A program made the translations under genes and the position numbers. A stretch of DNA of 64,000 bases, from NCBI GenBank assembly GCA_026168455.1, contig CM047425.1, positions 1,896,001 to 1,960,000 of the forward strand. Direction: 5' to 3'. Each line of letters starts with the position of its first letter. Within the stretch, counting starts at the first letter, position 1. Shown here in pieces: positions 10,905 through 24,081 of the stretch. Source of the DNA: Theocolax elegans (taxonomy: Eukaryota > Arthropoda > Insecta > Hymenoptera > Cerocephalidae). Under the pieces are notes generated by a model. The model was not told the origin of the DNA, made no database searches, and saw only the letters and a program-made list of their open reading frames with translations.

Positions 10905-12133
10905 TGAGTAAAGATTTATTTTTGAGGTTGTGATTTTCTTTTTTTGTTTAAATTCTGAACTATTAGTTTTTTTAACTGTGTACGTGAAAAGTGGTTAATT
11001 TAATTTTTTAAGTTTTTTATACCGTTTTTTTTAATTATATGATAGGATTCGTCTTTAACCCTCTAATGCTGATTTACCAAAAAAATTATACCTAAGTAAA
11101 ATTTTTCTATTTTTTGAGTATTTCGTTAGTATAAAATTCGCGTTGAAAAATAAAAAATTAATAAAATAAAAAATAAAATTGAAACATAAGAAATTAAATT
11201 GAAAAGTATAATACTTTCAATTTTTTTAAGTTAGTATTTATATAAAGGTTTTGCTTATATGTAGATGAAATTTTTTTAATTCTGTAGTTATTTTTTTATT
11301 TTAATTATGCGCGTGTGTGTGTGTAAAAATAGGTTAATTTAATTTTTTTTGAGGTTTATAATTGTTACTTTTTTCTTAGGTAAAATTGTTTAGGTTTAGA
11401 ATATTTGATTTTTTTTCTAAAATTCTATTTACTACCATTTTCTTGGTCAGATTTGTCAATACTCGTGTATTCGTGTGTCGGAAAACGTATAGCAAAAATA
11501 TATCAATTTCTGGATTTTTTTTCGAAGTTAAATTTTACTTTTTTAAAAATTTGTTTTAAATTTTGATGATGATTTTCATCCTCGATTAAAGTTGTGTTAT
11601 TATTAACTATAAATACCTATGTTTTTAGCGTTGATTCGTTAAAATCGGTAAAATTTGTCCTGTAAATTTGTTAGTTAAAAAATTGTTAAATGGAACTATA
11701 TTTTTAAATTTAAATACATTAGGTTTTAATGTTTAATAAATAAAAGAAATTTAAATAAAGATAATCCTTTTATTATACGCTTAAGCGCATTTCCAACCTA
11801 TATCTTTGTATGCTAATCGATTTTAATTATTGAAATTTCTTTATTTTAATAACAAAGCTATAAAGCTATGATCCTTTTAAATTTTGCTTAAAAATTTTAA
11901 TCTTCCAAATTTTCTGATATACTTCCGCGTGACTATCGTTCAGCCAAATTGACAGATATACCATGAATTGGTATTTTTAGGTTAAATTCTTATTTATTTA
12001 ATTCTCCCTAGTAGAAATCAAACGATTTTAAGATTAGTACTCAACCGAATTTTGGACATTAATTACGAAGATTATATTGGACATTTTTTGATAAAAACGA
12101 CCAGTTTTGAACCAAAATATACGAGGTTACATT
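10905..12133. other. AT-rich non-coding stretch
   Basis: No coding signal. A short (GT)n run is at ~11313-11323, and an isolated CCCTAGTAGAAAT end of the MITE family described below lies at 12006-12018 without a recognisable partner end. Confidence 0.5.
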
Positions 12134-12314
12134 TATACTTTCTAAATGTGAATTAGTGAATAATCACTAAAAATATAGTGATAAATCAGTCACTATCACA
12201 AAGTAGTGAATTGTTACTAATTCAATTAGTCAAAATTTACTATTTTAATAGTGAATATTCACTAATTTCGTGACAGTGACAGACGTATCGCTATTTCATT
12301 TTTAGAGAGTATAT
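12134..12314. mobile_element. Palindromic MITE built of TAGTGA/TCACTA words
   Basis: The ends (ATACTTTCTAAATGTGAA inward from the left and its imperfect inverted copy from the right, near TTTTTAGAGAGTATAT) enclose repeated TAGTGA..TCACTA pairs, such as TAGTGAATAATCACTA at ~12152 and AGTGAATATTCACT at ~12251. The whole ~180 bp can fold on itself. There is no coding capacity. Confidence 0.55.
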
Positions 12315-13516
12315 ACTCAATAATTGTTTTTAAGGTTAAAATATTTATTGATCAACATACGTCTACTTTAATTAATTTTATACCATGTTATATAATTTTG
12401 TCATTTCTTCCCAAAATTCACATTGTTAATTTAATTTTTCTATACGCATACACTTACGTAAAAAAAAAGAGGAACTCGAAACTGTCCTTTTTTTAAAAAA
12501 AAAAAGAAATCGCATAATCTTTTTACCTATTGTACAATATAACGACGTTTTCTTCCCTTACGCTTCGGCGAGTCGAGTAAAAAGAAGAAGAAAAAAGAGA
12601 AAAGAAAAAGGGAAAGGAGGGGTTTTCCTTAACTCACCGGGAAATCGGAGATCATTAGGTGTATATATATATACATACACTGACCGTTTACGTTTTTGAC
12701 CCGAATTTCGGGAAAACTCCGCGTATATAGAACTGACCACTAGTCGAGTAGCAGATGTCCGATCTTCACGCTCGAGAAAAAAGGCGTTTTTTTTCTTTTT
12801 TTTTCCCTCCCCCTTGTATATATAAGTATTCTACGTTGCAATCGAGTTCGTTTACCTTCATTTTTCATTTGGTTAAGCGTTATTTATCGTTCTCTCCTTT
12901 TTTTCTTAAACTGTATATATATATCGTATACCCTTTTTCGCTTCGATGTGTGTATATATATAAATGTGTGTGTAACGATATTTTATTTTTATATGGTGAC
13001 CGGAGAGGAAAGGGATGAGATTTTGATTTTTATTACGTAACATTTTAAGGTTACGATTCGTGGACATTTTATTGGGTTTTCGCTATATAGTTTTTTGCTT
13101 TAAGACACTCGTGGTTTAAGTTTGAAAATTGATAAACCATTATTGTATAAATGTGAATTTGTGAGTGCGAGTGCGCATACGAAAGAAAATTAAAAATATT
13201 TATAGGTTAGGTGCGTATACTTTCTCGACACCGTTGTTTATACATAAGACACTTTGACGACGATTCAGGAAATTTTCAATCGAAAATTCATTAACGTACG
13301 TATATGTTGCATACACAAATGGAACGGTTTTTGAGCAAAAAATGGGGAAGTATCGTGAATTATCGAACAACTATCTAATTTAAACGGGAAAATTAGAGTT
13401 ATATATGTTTAGTTCAGTTTATTCAATGTACAGATAGCATACACTTTCATTTTACATTATTGTCTTTTTATATTATTAATTTTTTCCAATATTACATAAT
13501 AAATTATTACTAAACA
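12315..13516. other. Mixed non-coding stretch
   Basis: No convincing gene. 12540-12840 is GC-richer with long purine (AAAAGAAGAAG) and pyrimidine runs and a short TA tract at 12664-12673, which could be an upstream regulatory region. The rest is AT-rich. Confidence 0.4.
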
Positions 13517-13850
13517 GGGGAATAGACGCACTCCGGAAAACGGATCTTATCCTAACTTTGGGATATCTTTTGTAAAAATATGAAGAAAGCTGAGTTATTG
13601 CTGACCAATGACCACTTTCATGAAAGTTATTCGATATCTAACAATAATATTTCAATGAAAATGACTTCCAATTGAAATAAAGATAGATACTCAAATCAAA
13701 AACCAGAAGAAAGTTGAGATGAAGTACATGCGATTTAAAAAAAAGCTCAAATTAATCAATTTGGAGCAAATATATAGAGAAAATAAGAAATTATAGTCAT
13801 TTAGGCTCAAAAATTCAATAAACTTTTCATACTAAATTTTGATTATAATA

Positions 13851-13989
13851 CCCTAGTAGAAATAAGAACATAAATGTAACGTTTTTTAAGCCAAAAAATG
13901 GCCAAGTCTCATAAAATATCCAATAAAAGCCCAATTAATGGCTAAATTTGAGTTTCATTTAACCTTCAAATAGTAAATTTCTACTCGGG
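13851..13989 (+). mobile_element. CCCTAGTAGAAAT-family MITE, copy nested in foldback element
   Basis: The ends CCCTAGTAGAAAT and ATTTCTACTCGGG are inverted repeats, flanked by TA on both sides, as for Tc1/mariner-type insertions. The interior holds the family core: ATAAATGTAACGTTTTTTAA, AAAAAATGGCCAAGT, CATAAAATATCCAAT, and AATTAATGGCTAAATTTGAG. Orientation is defined by this core. Confidence 0.8.
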
Positions 13990-14155
13990 TATCTTCAATT
14001 TCTTATTTTGTCCATATATTTGCTCCAAATTGACTAATTTGAATTTTTTTTAAAATCGTATGTACTTGACCTCAACTTTCTCCTGGTACAGTGAAAGTAA
14101 TTAAAAAAAATAAAATTATGCGTGCACATAAAATAAAATAAAGATTCATCTATAT

Positions 14156-14294
14156 CCCTAGTAGAAATTTAACATTTGAAGAATAAATAAAAGTCAAATT
14201 TTGCCATTAATTGGTCATTTTTTCGATATTTTATGACACTTGGCCAATTTTTGGCGTAAAAAACGTTACATTAATGGTCAGATTTCTACTAAGG
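14156..14294 (-). mobile_element. CCCTAGTAGAAAT-family MITE, inverted copy
   Basis: Same family as at 13851-13989 in the opposite orientation: the left end is CCCTAGTAGAAATTTAAC, the interior reads TATTTTATGACACTTGGCC and AAAAACGTTACATTAATGG, and the right end is ATTTCTACTAAGG, with TAT at both flanks. About 139 bp. Confidence 0.8.
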
Positions 14295-14552
14295 TATGGA
14301 AGTAATTTTTTTTGAAATTATTATTAAATGTCGTATATTAGTAATAGCCATTGGTCAGCAACAACTCAGTTTTCTTCATAATAAGATCCGTTTCCCGGAG
14401 TGCGTCTACTCCCCTTGTAAGTTTAAATTAAAGTTATACATTTAAGGACAACTTTTTTAGGTTGTTTTCCTAATTTATTGGAAATATTTAGATTAGGTTA
14501 GATAATTCCTTGTTATAGGTTATTTTCACGATGTCTTCTTAAGTCTTATACG

Positions 14553-14945
14553 TTATACCCCCCTCCCCCGGAAAAAAATAAATATTTTTTTTTATACATC
14601 GTTAATAAATGACCAAATATATAAATAAAATTACAAATGTCAATAGATAAACGCATTTTTTAAATAACCCAACAACCCAATAATTATTCGTTAGTGTGTG
14701 TTATAAAGTTATTGGGTTATTGAACTTTTAAAAAAAATTAAATTTATTGAAATTTGTATTTTTATTTAAATAATTCTATGGAGAAATTGGTTTTTATTAC
14801 GAATTAGTAACCCAATAATTATTAGTTATAAGTCCTATAGTAGAAATGTTATTAGGTTGTTAACAAAATCAATTTGTATAGTTGGTTATTTATAAAACAA
14901 ATCGATTTATAAAAAAAAAATATTTTTCTAGGGGGGGAGGTATAA
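14553..14945. mobile_element. Foldback element with C/G-run tips
   Basis: The left tip TTATACCCCCCTCCCCC and the right tip, its near inverse (GGGGGGGAGGTATAA), enclose inverted AT-rich arms (AAAAAAATAAATATTTTTTT against AAAAAAAAAATATTTTTCTA). The interior contains inverted AACCCAATAATTATT words (~14665 and ~14810) resembling those at ~50380-50540. No coding capacity. Confidence 0.65.
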
Positions 14946-16897
14946 TGCACAAGCCCCGTATTTTTTTATTTCTTTGTATAAAGTGATTATATTTACAGAA
15001 ACAAAAAGATGGAGGAGCATAAGATGATATTTCATAGTGACCATTTTTTAAGCATTTATTGGCAGACATTTTATTAGCCATTTTTTTAGAGAAATAATCG
15101 TTGTTTTAAACAATAGCTATTTTGTAGCTTATAATAATGAACTCCTTTATGTAACGAGAAAATCGTGTAAATATATATCTATTGTGTACAGTGATTGTTC
15201 GGAAATAATAATAGATAAAATTTCAAGAAAATAATAAACAACGCACTACTCCGTGGTGTTACCAAGAAAAAGGAAATAACCTTGAACTTTCCGGTGACGA
15301 GGTCGTAAAAAGAGAGAGAGTGAGTGAGAGAGAGAGAAGAAAGGTTAATACACAACCCCCGCGGTTTATTGACTCTCTTAGTTTTTCCTGATGGTGGTAG
15401 TAAAAAAAAGAGAGAAACCCCGTTCACGCGAGCCGAATTGCTTGCGGTTTTACTCTTCCCGACGTTCGTATTATGTGGTGTGGAGGGGGTCGTAAAAAAA
15501 TCAACGACCGCCAACTGTGTATTGGTTAGAAATTTATATACGGGTGTACGTATATAGTGCAGAATTACAATTGGATTGGAATATCGTTGTGTTATCTTTA
15601 TATGCCAAACTTTTTTTAGGTTAGAATTTTTTAATATAATTTTTGACGCTAGGTTTTTAACGATTTTCGAGCGATGTTTTATGAAAATCGGTAGACGTAA
15701 ACGTAATAAAATGTAAGTAATCATTAGCGATTGGGTAGTGTTATTTTTTAAGTCATATTAAGAGGGTATTTTAGGTTAGAATAAAGAAAATTAATTATTT
15801 AAATTTTGTAGACGAGGTTAGTTATTCGTAATAAAATCAAGTGCTTTTTATGAAATTTGATTGTGTTAAAATTTCTGTACGTCGTTAGTTTAAAAAAGAG
15901 GTTTTTTTTTTAAGGTTAGAATTTTTATCTTTATTTTACGCAATTTTATAATAAACCGATAATACAAGCATTTATATAACCTTAAATCTTTAAAAAATAG
16001 GCAAACTTTTAACCAGGATTTTACGTATAAAGTGTTTGTAACATTCGATATTATACCTATAAACATTTCATGTTTTACCAACGTGACTAACGTGAATTCC
16101 CGACCGATGTTTACTAGACTAGAATTTTTAAAATTAATCTAATTAATTTTTAGTAATTGAGTTGTCAAAAAAAATTATTACACATACAATTTATATTAAT
16201 CGTTTTATTGATTTTAATACATCAATCATTCCAGTTTTTACGTATTCAAATCGTACCGCTTGCGGAAATCGCCAAAGTAGAAGTTTCCGAAATAAAATTT
16301 TCAACATTTTAAAAGTTGTTTCTGATAATTTTTGTCATATCCTTAGGGAATATATTCGTAGAATTTTAAAATTTTACTTCACAAAGGTCGATTTTCATAC
16401 ATTTAACGACGAAATGTAATGATATTCTATATAATTGACCTTTAATCATTCTCTATCCGGTGAAATTCATTTTTTATTTGGAACATAACCTAAAAATAAA
16501 TTTTGTTAAAGAATATCTCGAATAATAATGAATTTGTTCGATTTAAATTTATCATATATATAACACACAATTGGATATCAGATTCTCACGCGGCTAGTGT
16601 AGAAATGACTGAATAAAATAAAATAAAAATTTTCGTATATTTTTGTATACATGCAAAATTTATATCTAAAAAAAATAAAGAGAAAAAAGGTATGCATAGT
16701 AGCCGCGCGCGTGGGTATACACGAGAAAATAATAAACGAAAAAGGAAACTCGGTGTATGTCTATCCAAAGACTCGCCGCAAATTCTTGGACAAAAGAGGG
16801 GAGGTTTTCCGACGATAATCCGCGCTTACACAAAGCTCGATGTTTGCAAACTTTGGACGCGGGGTTTTTGGCGCAAAAAATCAAAGGGATCTTTCGG
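14946..16897. other. Mixed non-coding stretch
   Basis: 15240-15560 is GC-richer with GAGAGAGTGAGTGAGAGA near 15312. A long minus-strand open frame across 15179-15724 has a low-complexity, unrecognisable product. 16740-16890 is again GC-richer and leads into a promoter-like site. No gene can be supported. Confidence 0.35.
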
Positions 16898-16930
16898 TAT
16901 AAAAAGGCTTGAATTCACCTCGATCTCATT
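16898..16930 (+). promoter_or_regulatory. Candidate core promoter (TATA box plus initiator)
   Basis: TATAAAAAGG at 16898-16907 is a strong TATA box. TCATT with its A at 16928, 30 bp downstream, fits an arthropod initiator at the spacing expected for +1. A pyrimidine-rich acceptor-like sequence (TTTTCTTCTTCTTCCAG) ends at 17001. No downstream coding exon is recognised, so the transcript, if any, would be non-coding or have its coding exons elsewhere. In AT-rich DNA a chance match is possible. Confidence 0.35.
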
Positions 16931-17001
16931 TGCTTTATTTTGGATTATCTACGTACCGATGCACACGAAACGCAATATACCTTTTTTTCTTCTTCTTCCA
17001 G

Positions 17002-18748
17002 GATATACAGAGTAAAAACTTCGTTCAACGAACCGTCGAGATTCTATTATTTACTGTGTGCTTCTTTGACGTATATGATCAGCTGATTCCGTTTCTTTCT
17101 TTATTTCTTTCTTTCTTTTTTTCTTTTCTTTATATTTTTTTTGGTACATTGTGTATGCGAAAATGTCGGCTGTGTGTGAGGGAATGCATTTTTTTTGGTA
17201 AAAAATTGTTAGATAATGTTGGATTTTTTGTTTAAGATTTTTGGGAAAATTATGATGAATTTGAAATATTTTCGATGTAAAATTGTGTGTGTAAATAAAA
17301 ATAAGGGTATTTTTGTTATTTTGGTGAAAAAATTAGATTTTTAGGTAAAAAAATCTTTTTTAGCACGAGGTTGTGTTAAATTAATTGTTAAGTACAAAAA
17401 ATTGTTAACATTGTACATACGAACATGTGTATATAAAAAAATTTCTTTTCGTTATTTTGTAAAGGTTTAACATTTTTAGATTAAATAAGAAAACTCATTG
17501 ATATATAATTATTTATAATTTAATTTTTTTCTTTTTTACAACGTTTTGCAAAATCGGTAAAATTGTATTATACATTTTGTGTGGAAAAAAATTTTTTCCA
17601 TTGATTCAATATAACATTCAAAACCTTTTTAGTTTAGGCTATATAATTCTTTAATATTGTTTTTTACAATATTTGTTAATCATTTAAGGAAATGTTAAAA
17701 ATCGGTAACCTTATCAATAAAAAATTGTTTTTAGGTTAAATTATCAAATTCTATTTGTGTAATTGTAAAATTTAAAATATAGCGGTATATAAATAATAGT
17801 AACCATGTAAAATTTCCAATTTCTTTTTTCGTTTCCTTTTCTTAACTTTTTTTTCCTTCACTGACTCCTTTACATTAGTGAATTCGAAAACTCGTCGCAC
17901 CTTTCATACCCAAAGGGGTTTGGTTATATTTTGGATTGGACTTGTTGAATTGGAAAATTGGCGTTGTAAACCAAGCTATTATGAAATTTTTACGGATGAA
18001 TAATCGAAAAATTTGTAGAGGTTAGGTTTTCCGAATTGTATTATTTTGGTTCATTCGTTCTCTTTACCGAATGCCAAAAGTTATTTTTTTACCACGGGCT
18101 CATTGTTTGATATCGAGGTTAGTTCAAAAGAATTTTCCACCCTTGCGATTTCGGGATTTTCATGTAGAAACTGGAAAATGGAGATATTGGAGTGATTATT
18201 GGGTAAATATTATGAGAATAACATTTGTCTGAGGATTAGAATGTAATGTTTGGATTAATTATGTTTGTTATTCGTTAGATGCATCGTTTTGAACTATTAT
18301 AACCTATTAAAAAAATGAAAAAAAAGTTAGTTTTATGTCAATTTGTACCTACGTCTTTTATGTCAGGTAATTATGATATTTTATATGTTCATAATGCACT
18401 ATAAACTACAATATAACCTCTAACATTTTAAAAATTGTTGTAAAAATTAATTTCTTTTGTAGAATACAAAATTTGGATTTTCTTACAGCATCTTTTTCTT
18501 TTTTAATTGAGTTTATAAATGTTTTGTCAACAATCTAACATCTAAATTTAAAAAAATTGTTGTAATTTTCTTTTTCTGCAAAATCTGATGAATGCAATTC
18601 TCTTTTTCTATTTAAATTTTCTTTCCGTGTTAAATCATTATATATCAGAGATTACCTATAACCTATAAGTATCAACCGAACCTCCAAATTATAAAAATTT
18701 TTGCAGATGTAAAAAAATATAAAAAAGTTTTTGTTTTTTGCCTGTACT
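17002..18748. other. AT-rich non-coding stretch
   Basis: No coding signal. 17840-18200 is of more mixed composition, but I see no open frame, repeat or structure worth a call. Confidence 0.5.
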
Positions 18749-19140
18749 TAACGGGACAAGCCTGGGTTAAAATTGAAAAAAAGCTATTCAATATTAACAG
18801 TTAATAATTTTTTTCATAACTATTAATAATATTTCTGAATATTTTAAACAAATTATTATATTATTATTATTAAATTATTATTATTATTAACTTTTATCTT
18901 AAATTTTTTGGTTATAATTATTTTGTGACATTTTGTTTTATGATATCTCAAGAACCACTCCATCGAATAGGCTAAAATTTTAACAGTAACATTTAAATAT
19001 GATTTTAATTCGTTTGAATGGAACAGATTATATTAACAATATAATATGTAATAAAAAAATATTCTTACCAAATTATTTAAATAATTAAAAGATACGTAAA
19101 AAATGGCTAATATAATTTTTTTAAATAAACATTTAGACTT
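18749..19140 (+). repeat. Dispersed repeat beginning GGGACAAGCCTGGGTT, copy 1
   Basis: From 18760 the sequence GGGACAAGCCTGGGTTAAAA, then ATTCAATATTAACAGTTAATAA, and about 200 bp later AAGAACCACTCCATCGAATAG and CGTTTGAATGGAACAG, is matched in the inverse orientation at ~21000-21412. Partial forward copies lie at ~20735-20780 and ~20825-20920. Non-coding, likely a degraded DNA transposon family. Confidence 0.55.
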
Positions 19141-19365
19141 TTAGATCGACTATAGTATGCACCTATAGATGTTTTTCAAATATATTTTAAAACGCGGTAA
19201 ATTTGAAAATTTATTGCACAGCGCGAGTGCCACAAACTACACCACCAAGGATAGCAAAACTGTTTACACACGGGTTTACAGTGTCAATATGTATATATCT
19301 CGCGACACTTTTTTTCCCACTGTAAATTTTCTCACATGTGATCTTCATTATTATTTTTTCTTCTA

Positions 19366-19369
<4 letters not shown>

Positions 19370-19409
<40 letters not shown>
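19370..19409. repeat. (AT)n microsatellite
   Basis: About 20 AT units without interruption. Confidence 0.95.
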
Positions 19410-19410
<1 letters not shown>

Positions 19411-20724
19411 GGTATAGGAAGAAAAAAAAGATGAAGATTTATCGAGTTTAAAGGAGAAACCGCAGTTACTTAACCGGTCCATTTTTAGTTCAGGAACGTG
19501 TTGTTTTTCTTTTTTCTTCGGGACTCAGGACGAAGGAAGTCCATATGTGTCTCGAGGATACGTGAGAAACACTCGCAAGTGTTTTCCTTTCGGACAATTT
19601 CCTTCTTTTTTTCTTTGATATGGACACTTAGTGCGTGTCGAGGAATCTGTTGATCGTGTAGTCGATACGGATTTTCCTTTTTTTTTATTTTGAGACATTT
19701 TTTTAGTGTATAGGGTTATAATAACTCGTAAAAAATATATTTTTGTGATGAATGGGTCAATTTTGTGTAGGGGATGGAACATTTTTGTTGTCACACTTGT
19801 GTACCGGTAATTTTTATTAGAAAATTACTTGTGTGTATAAGAATTTTTATTTGGGTTATTGAGGTCGGAAATTCTAACAATGATTGTGTAATAAACGATT
19901 ATTATTTTATTTCATTTGATCTTATATATTTATTTTATTCATTTATTCATATATTTATTTAATTAATATTTAAATAATTATGTATGAATTTTTATGTTGT
20001 TTTTACAGATCAGCTGATACACACACATATACCGTCACTTTGCATAAATCTGCGTTAAAAATTTTTTCTTATGTCGTTAAGATCGCGAAATCGAAGAATA
20101 TGCGACCAGTACTTAAAAATATTACCATGACACCTCCATAAAAATTTCGAAGACATTAATTTAATTACACATTCTCGATCCGATGATACAAATCCTACCA
20201 CTTTGTACACAATAATGCAGATAAAATATTTCTCAATACTCCAAATTATTTTTATTCAATAAAAACAACTAATTAATATTTCAATACAAAAATTTTACAT
20301 CGATTTTGACTCATACACACGCATATACACGTAAAGCCACTTTGCTTGTAGCTACTTGACATTTTCTTTTTCTTCTCACAGTCCCACGAATTTTCCAGTG
20401 CACAGTATATAGACACCGACAGTTGTCACCTTCATTCGTCATTTAGTTTCGGTTTCGTTTTCTCGATGTGTGTGTGTGTATGGTGTTGCACTGTGCACGT
20501 GTACTCCATGCCCACCGGACATCCGCCCACGCAGCGCATCCTTCACTTTTCCAAACTTTACGTACATTCCTCTTATTTTTAAAGACAGATTTTTCTTCTA
20601 CTTCTTCTTATTTTATACGTGTGAATCCCTTCTATCTATCGAACGGAGGGTACTTCGTAAATTAAATAATTATTATTAATTACTAGCTATCGATTTCATT
20701 TTTTATTTAATAATTAATTTTTAT
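19410..20724. other. Mixed non-coding stretch
   Basis: 19430-19660 and 20320-20600 are GC-richer islands without a recognisable frame. A small hairpin (AAACACTCGCAAGTGTTT) lies near 19566. The rest is AT-rich. Confidence 0.4.
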
Positions 20725-21412
20725 TAAGGAAAGAAACCTTGGTTAAAATTGAAAAAAGAGTATAATTATAAACGTGATTTTTTCTTTATTAACAATACTT
20801 GCATATTTATAGAAGAAAAATTTGTCGTTAAGGGTATAAGCCTTTAGGTTAAAAATTGACGAAAAAGTATACGATATTAACAATTAATAATTTTTTTCAC
20901 AGTGACTAAAAACATCTCTTAATTTTTTATACGAATATTAAACTATGATTTAAAATGTTTTGCTTATTTATTTGTGATCTAATTGCTTTTATTGAATATG
21001 ATACTCTGTACTGATATTTTGACAGGATAGACTTACCACAGGTAAATTTTTTTTTTATATGAATATTTAGACCTTTTATAAATTTCTGTTCCATTGAAGT
21101 TGATTTAACTCATGTTTTGTTGTTACTTCTAAATTTTCAATCTCTTCGATTAAGTGGTTGCTGAAAAATGTCCTGCGCTAAGTCTATTCTGTCACAAAAT
21201 CAAAGTACAAAGTCTCACATATCATAATTAATTCAAATAGCTATGTTACAAATAAATTGGCCAAAAAATTTTAAATAAAAATTAATAATATTAAAATTTA
21301 TGCAAAAAATTAAGAAATATGTAAGATCAATATAAAAAAATAATTAATTGTTAATAATGAATAGGGTTTCATATTTCAATTTCAACCCAGGCTTGTCCCC
21401 TTTACTATATGC
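20725..21412 (-). repeat. GGGACAAGCCTGGGTT repeat, inverted and partial copies
   Basis: 20735-20780 and 20825-20920 are partial forward copies (AAACCTTGGTTAAAATTG; AAGCCTTTAGGTTAAAAA, AACAATTAATAATTTTTTTC). 21000-21412 is a longer inverted copy that ends with AACCCAGGCTTGTCCC at ~21397-21412; its interior TCGATTAAGTGGTTGCTGAA and TTCCATTGAAGTTGATTTA mirror copy 1. The outermost copies could mark the two ends of one larger dead element (18757-21412), but nothing coding lies between. Confidence 0.5.
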
Positions 21413-24081
21413 TAGTTGTTATTTATTCATTTTTCATTATAAATTATGAACTAAAAATTATTAATTTTTTATTTTTAATTAGATATTTACTTATTATGAA
21501 TTACTAATTATTCGTTTGTAAGGTTTATATATATGTCTAAAATTTCTGAAGATGGCATGGATAAAAAAATCGATTCATCGTTGTCAAAAAATCGACGATT
21601 GTAGATTCTCTTAAATTTTTGTATCCTAGATTTTGATCGTTATTTATTAATTCGAATAATTAATTATTTATTTAAATAAAATGCTCTTTCGATCGTTTAT
21701 GAATATATAATAAACAGGAATCGGTATATTATTATCATAAAAAACTCGACATTTATACGTACACACACCCCATACACAATTAATTATTAATTATTTATTT
21801 ATTTTTGATAAAATGTACCGATCTTTATTTTTTTCCAAAGAAAGTAAAAAAAAGAAGAATTTTACTTATCGCAACGAAAAATCGTCGAGTAGAGTTTCCT
21901 GGAGAAGCTGTCAAACGCATTTAACATCGGTAAAACTCGATCACTTTCCTCATTATGTCGAGGGACAACAATAAAGCTCGATTTTTCCTCTTGGTGTAGG
22001 TACGTACATACGTAAACCAAGGAAATACGAAAAATGAACGGTCGTTTTCCGTTTGAAGATTTTTTTTTCTTTTTCAAATGCGTAACGTTACACCTCTTTT
22101 TTTCCTTCAGCGCATCGTATTACGTCATTTTCAAAGACGATTTTCTTCTCCTTTACGTTTTCTTTCTTCATTTTTTTTGCAGATGTAAAATTCCGTAGTG
22201 ATGTACATTTGATTGGTGCAATTTCAATTAACGAAGAGTTTTTTTTGGAGTATATATGTTTGATAAGAAAATAAAATTTTTTATCATTTTTGTATTAAAA
22301 AATTGATTTAATGTTGTTGAATCGGCGGTTTGAATTTTAAAATCGGTGAGAAAATAAAAATTTTGTTATATTCGTTAATGGAACAATTTTGTTATTGACA
22401 ATATAAAGATCCTAATGATTTTTAAAATCGGTATGAAAAAAATTATTATGAATTTTTGTTTTAAATAATGATAGACAATTTTGTTAGATCGGTATAAATG
22501 TTTGAAATCGATAATTATACATTACTGTTATGATATTTGTTTTAAAGTAATTGATATAAAATTTTGTTATAAATTCGGTTTGATTTTTAAAATGAGTAAG
22601 AAAAAAAATTCTTTTAAACATTTATAACATTTTAACCACAAAATCCCACTTTCATTTCAGATTTTGAGGTTCTAATGTTATAAAATATGGTATGAAACTA
22701 TTGTGCTTGAAACGCTCGTGCGAACAACCTCGAGAAAGGTAGAAAACCATCTCCCACAACAGTGTCATAATATACTATTATTTTCAATAATAAACGACAG
22801 TGATATACGAGATCTATATAAGATTTTAAAAATCAATAAGTAACACTTTGTTAAAATTTTTTTAACATTTTAAAGATATTAAATTTACGATAAGTTTAAA
22901 ATTTGTAATCTATATATATTTTTGGTTAAAACTCGAAAAATCGGTTAAGCAGGAATTGTTTTTCTTCATCTCCTGACACAATGAGCGTGGATCTCAAAAT
23001 TTCATCCAGTTAGATATCGAATTCTGCTCTCTAGCCTTCTCGATGAATGTATTTTTTCCCCCTTTTTTTCTTGAAATCGGTTCCTAGAAACTTTTCTTTT
23101 GTACACCAGATGTGAGAAAATTTTGTAAATAAATCGTGAGATCGATACATTAAAATATGGATGTATAAACAGCGTGAAAATCGGTTAACTCCAACATCGC
23201 CTATATGTTACACGTTCGATTGCGAATGACAAGTCGATTTTTTTTTCAAAGGGTTTGATGCGCATATAAAGGGTATTCTTATTTTTCAATTATAAAATGT
23301 ACATCGATTTTAATAGAATTTTTTTTCTGCTTATGTAATGGTTATAGCTGACATATAATGATTATTTTAGCAAGAAAAAATATTTTTTTTTCAATAATTT
23401 TAACAATCATTTTTTTATTAAAAAATATTATCTATTAAAAAAAGCTTAATTATGAGTGGGAAAGTGCAGAATTTAATACCGATTTTTTACGATGACAATT
23501 ATGTGTATCAATTTTTGGTATGTTCAGCGATTATTATAGCGATCAGACTCTCGTGTTTTATTGTCAATGTAATTCAGTGATGTATATTCTTTTAAGGCAA
23601 TTCTCAGTCGTCTTTCCAAATCAAAATTAATTTTAAATCAAAATCGTAAATTGAATTAAAAACTCCTTTAAATTCAATAGTTTTCTTTCGCGATAGGAAT
23701 GGATTTCAAAACAGATTCCTTAAAATAATTTTGGGGCCAAATTGCAAAAAAAATTAAAACATCTATTCGACAATTAATACTGATATTCAATATCTTGTTA
23801 GACATGTTCAGTAGTTTTTCGCTAGTCTATTATTTATTATTATTTTTATTATTATTATTATTTCAAGTGAAAGACACACGGCTAGTTATCGAGTTATTTT
23901 CGTCAGATTTTTTAGTATTTACTAAGGACTAGTCATCAACTTATATAATTGAAAAAAAATTTAATTAAAGGTACCATTTTAAATAATAAAAATATATAAA
24001 GAAGTTTATATATGAATGATTCTATGTGTAAGTTTCTATCATACATTAACTCCAGTTTCTATCATACAACAAACCTCCAGG
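21413..24081. other. AT-rich non-coding stretch
   Basis: No recognised gene or element. Short mixed-composition islands occur at 21870-22180, 22680-22760 and 22960-23060. Confidence 0.5.

Larger units (their letters stand above)
13517..14414. mobile_element. Foldback transposon, ~0.9 kb, carrying two nested MITEs
   Basis: The tips are GGGGAATAGACGCACTCCGG at 13517 and its near-perfect inverse ending at 14414. Inversion continues inward: the motif GCTGAGTTATTGCTGACCAA (left) matches the inverse of the right side near 14350. Further in, 13700-13800 (GAAAGTTGAGAT..., TTTGGAGCAAATATATAG) matches the inverse of 14015-14090. The centre is occupied by a MITE at 13851-13989, and a second copy in the right arm at 14156-14294 interrupts the symmetry. 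No transposase is encoded. Confidence 0.8.

Noticed and set aside
15179..15724. Longest open frame in the window (181 codons, minus strand)
   Set aside because: The product is low-complexity (Leu/Ser/Phe/Lys-rich), has no recognisable domain, and overlaps an open frame on the other strand; no splice or translation signals support it.
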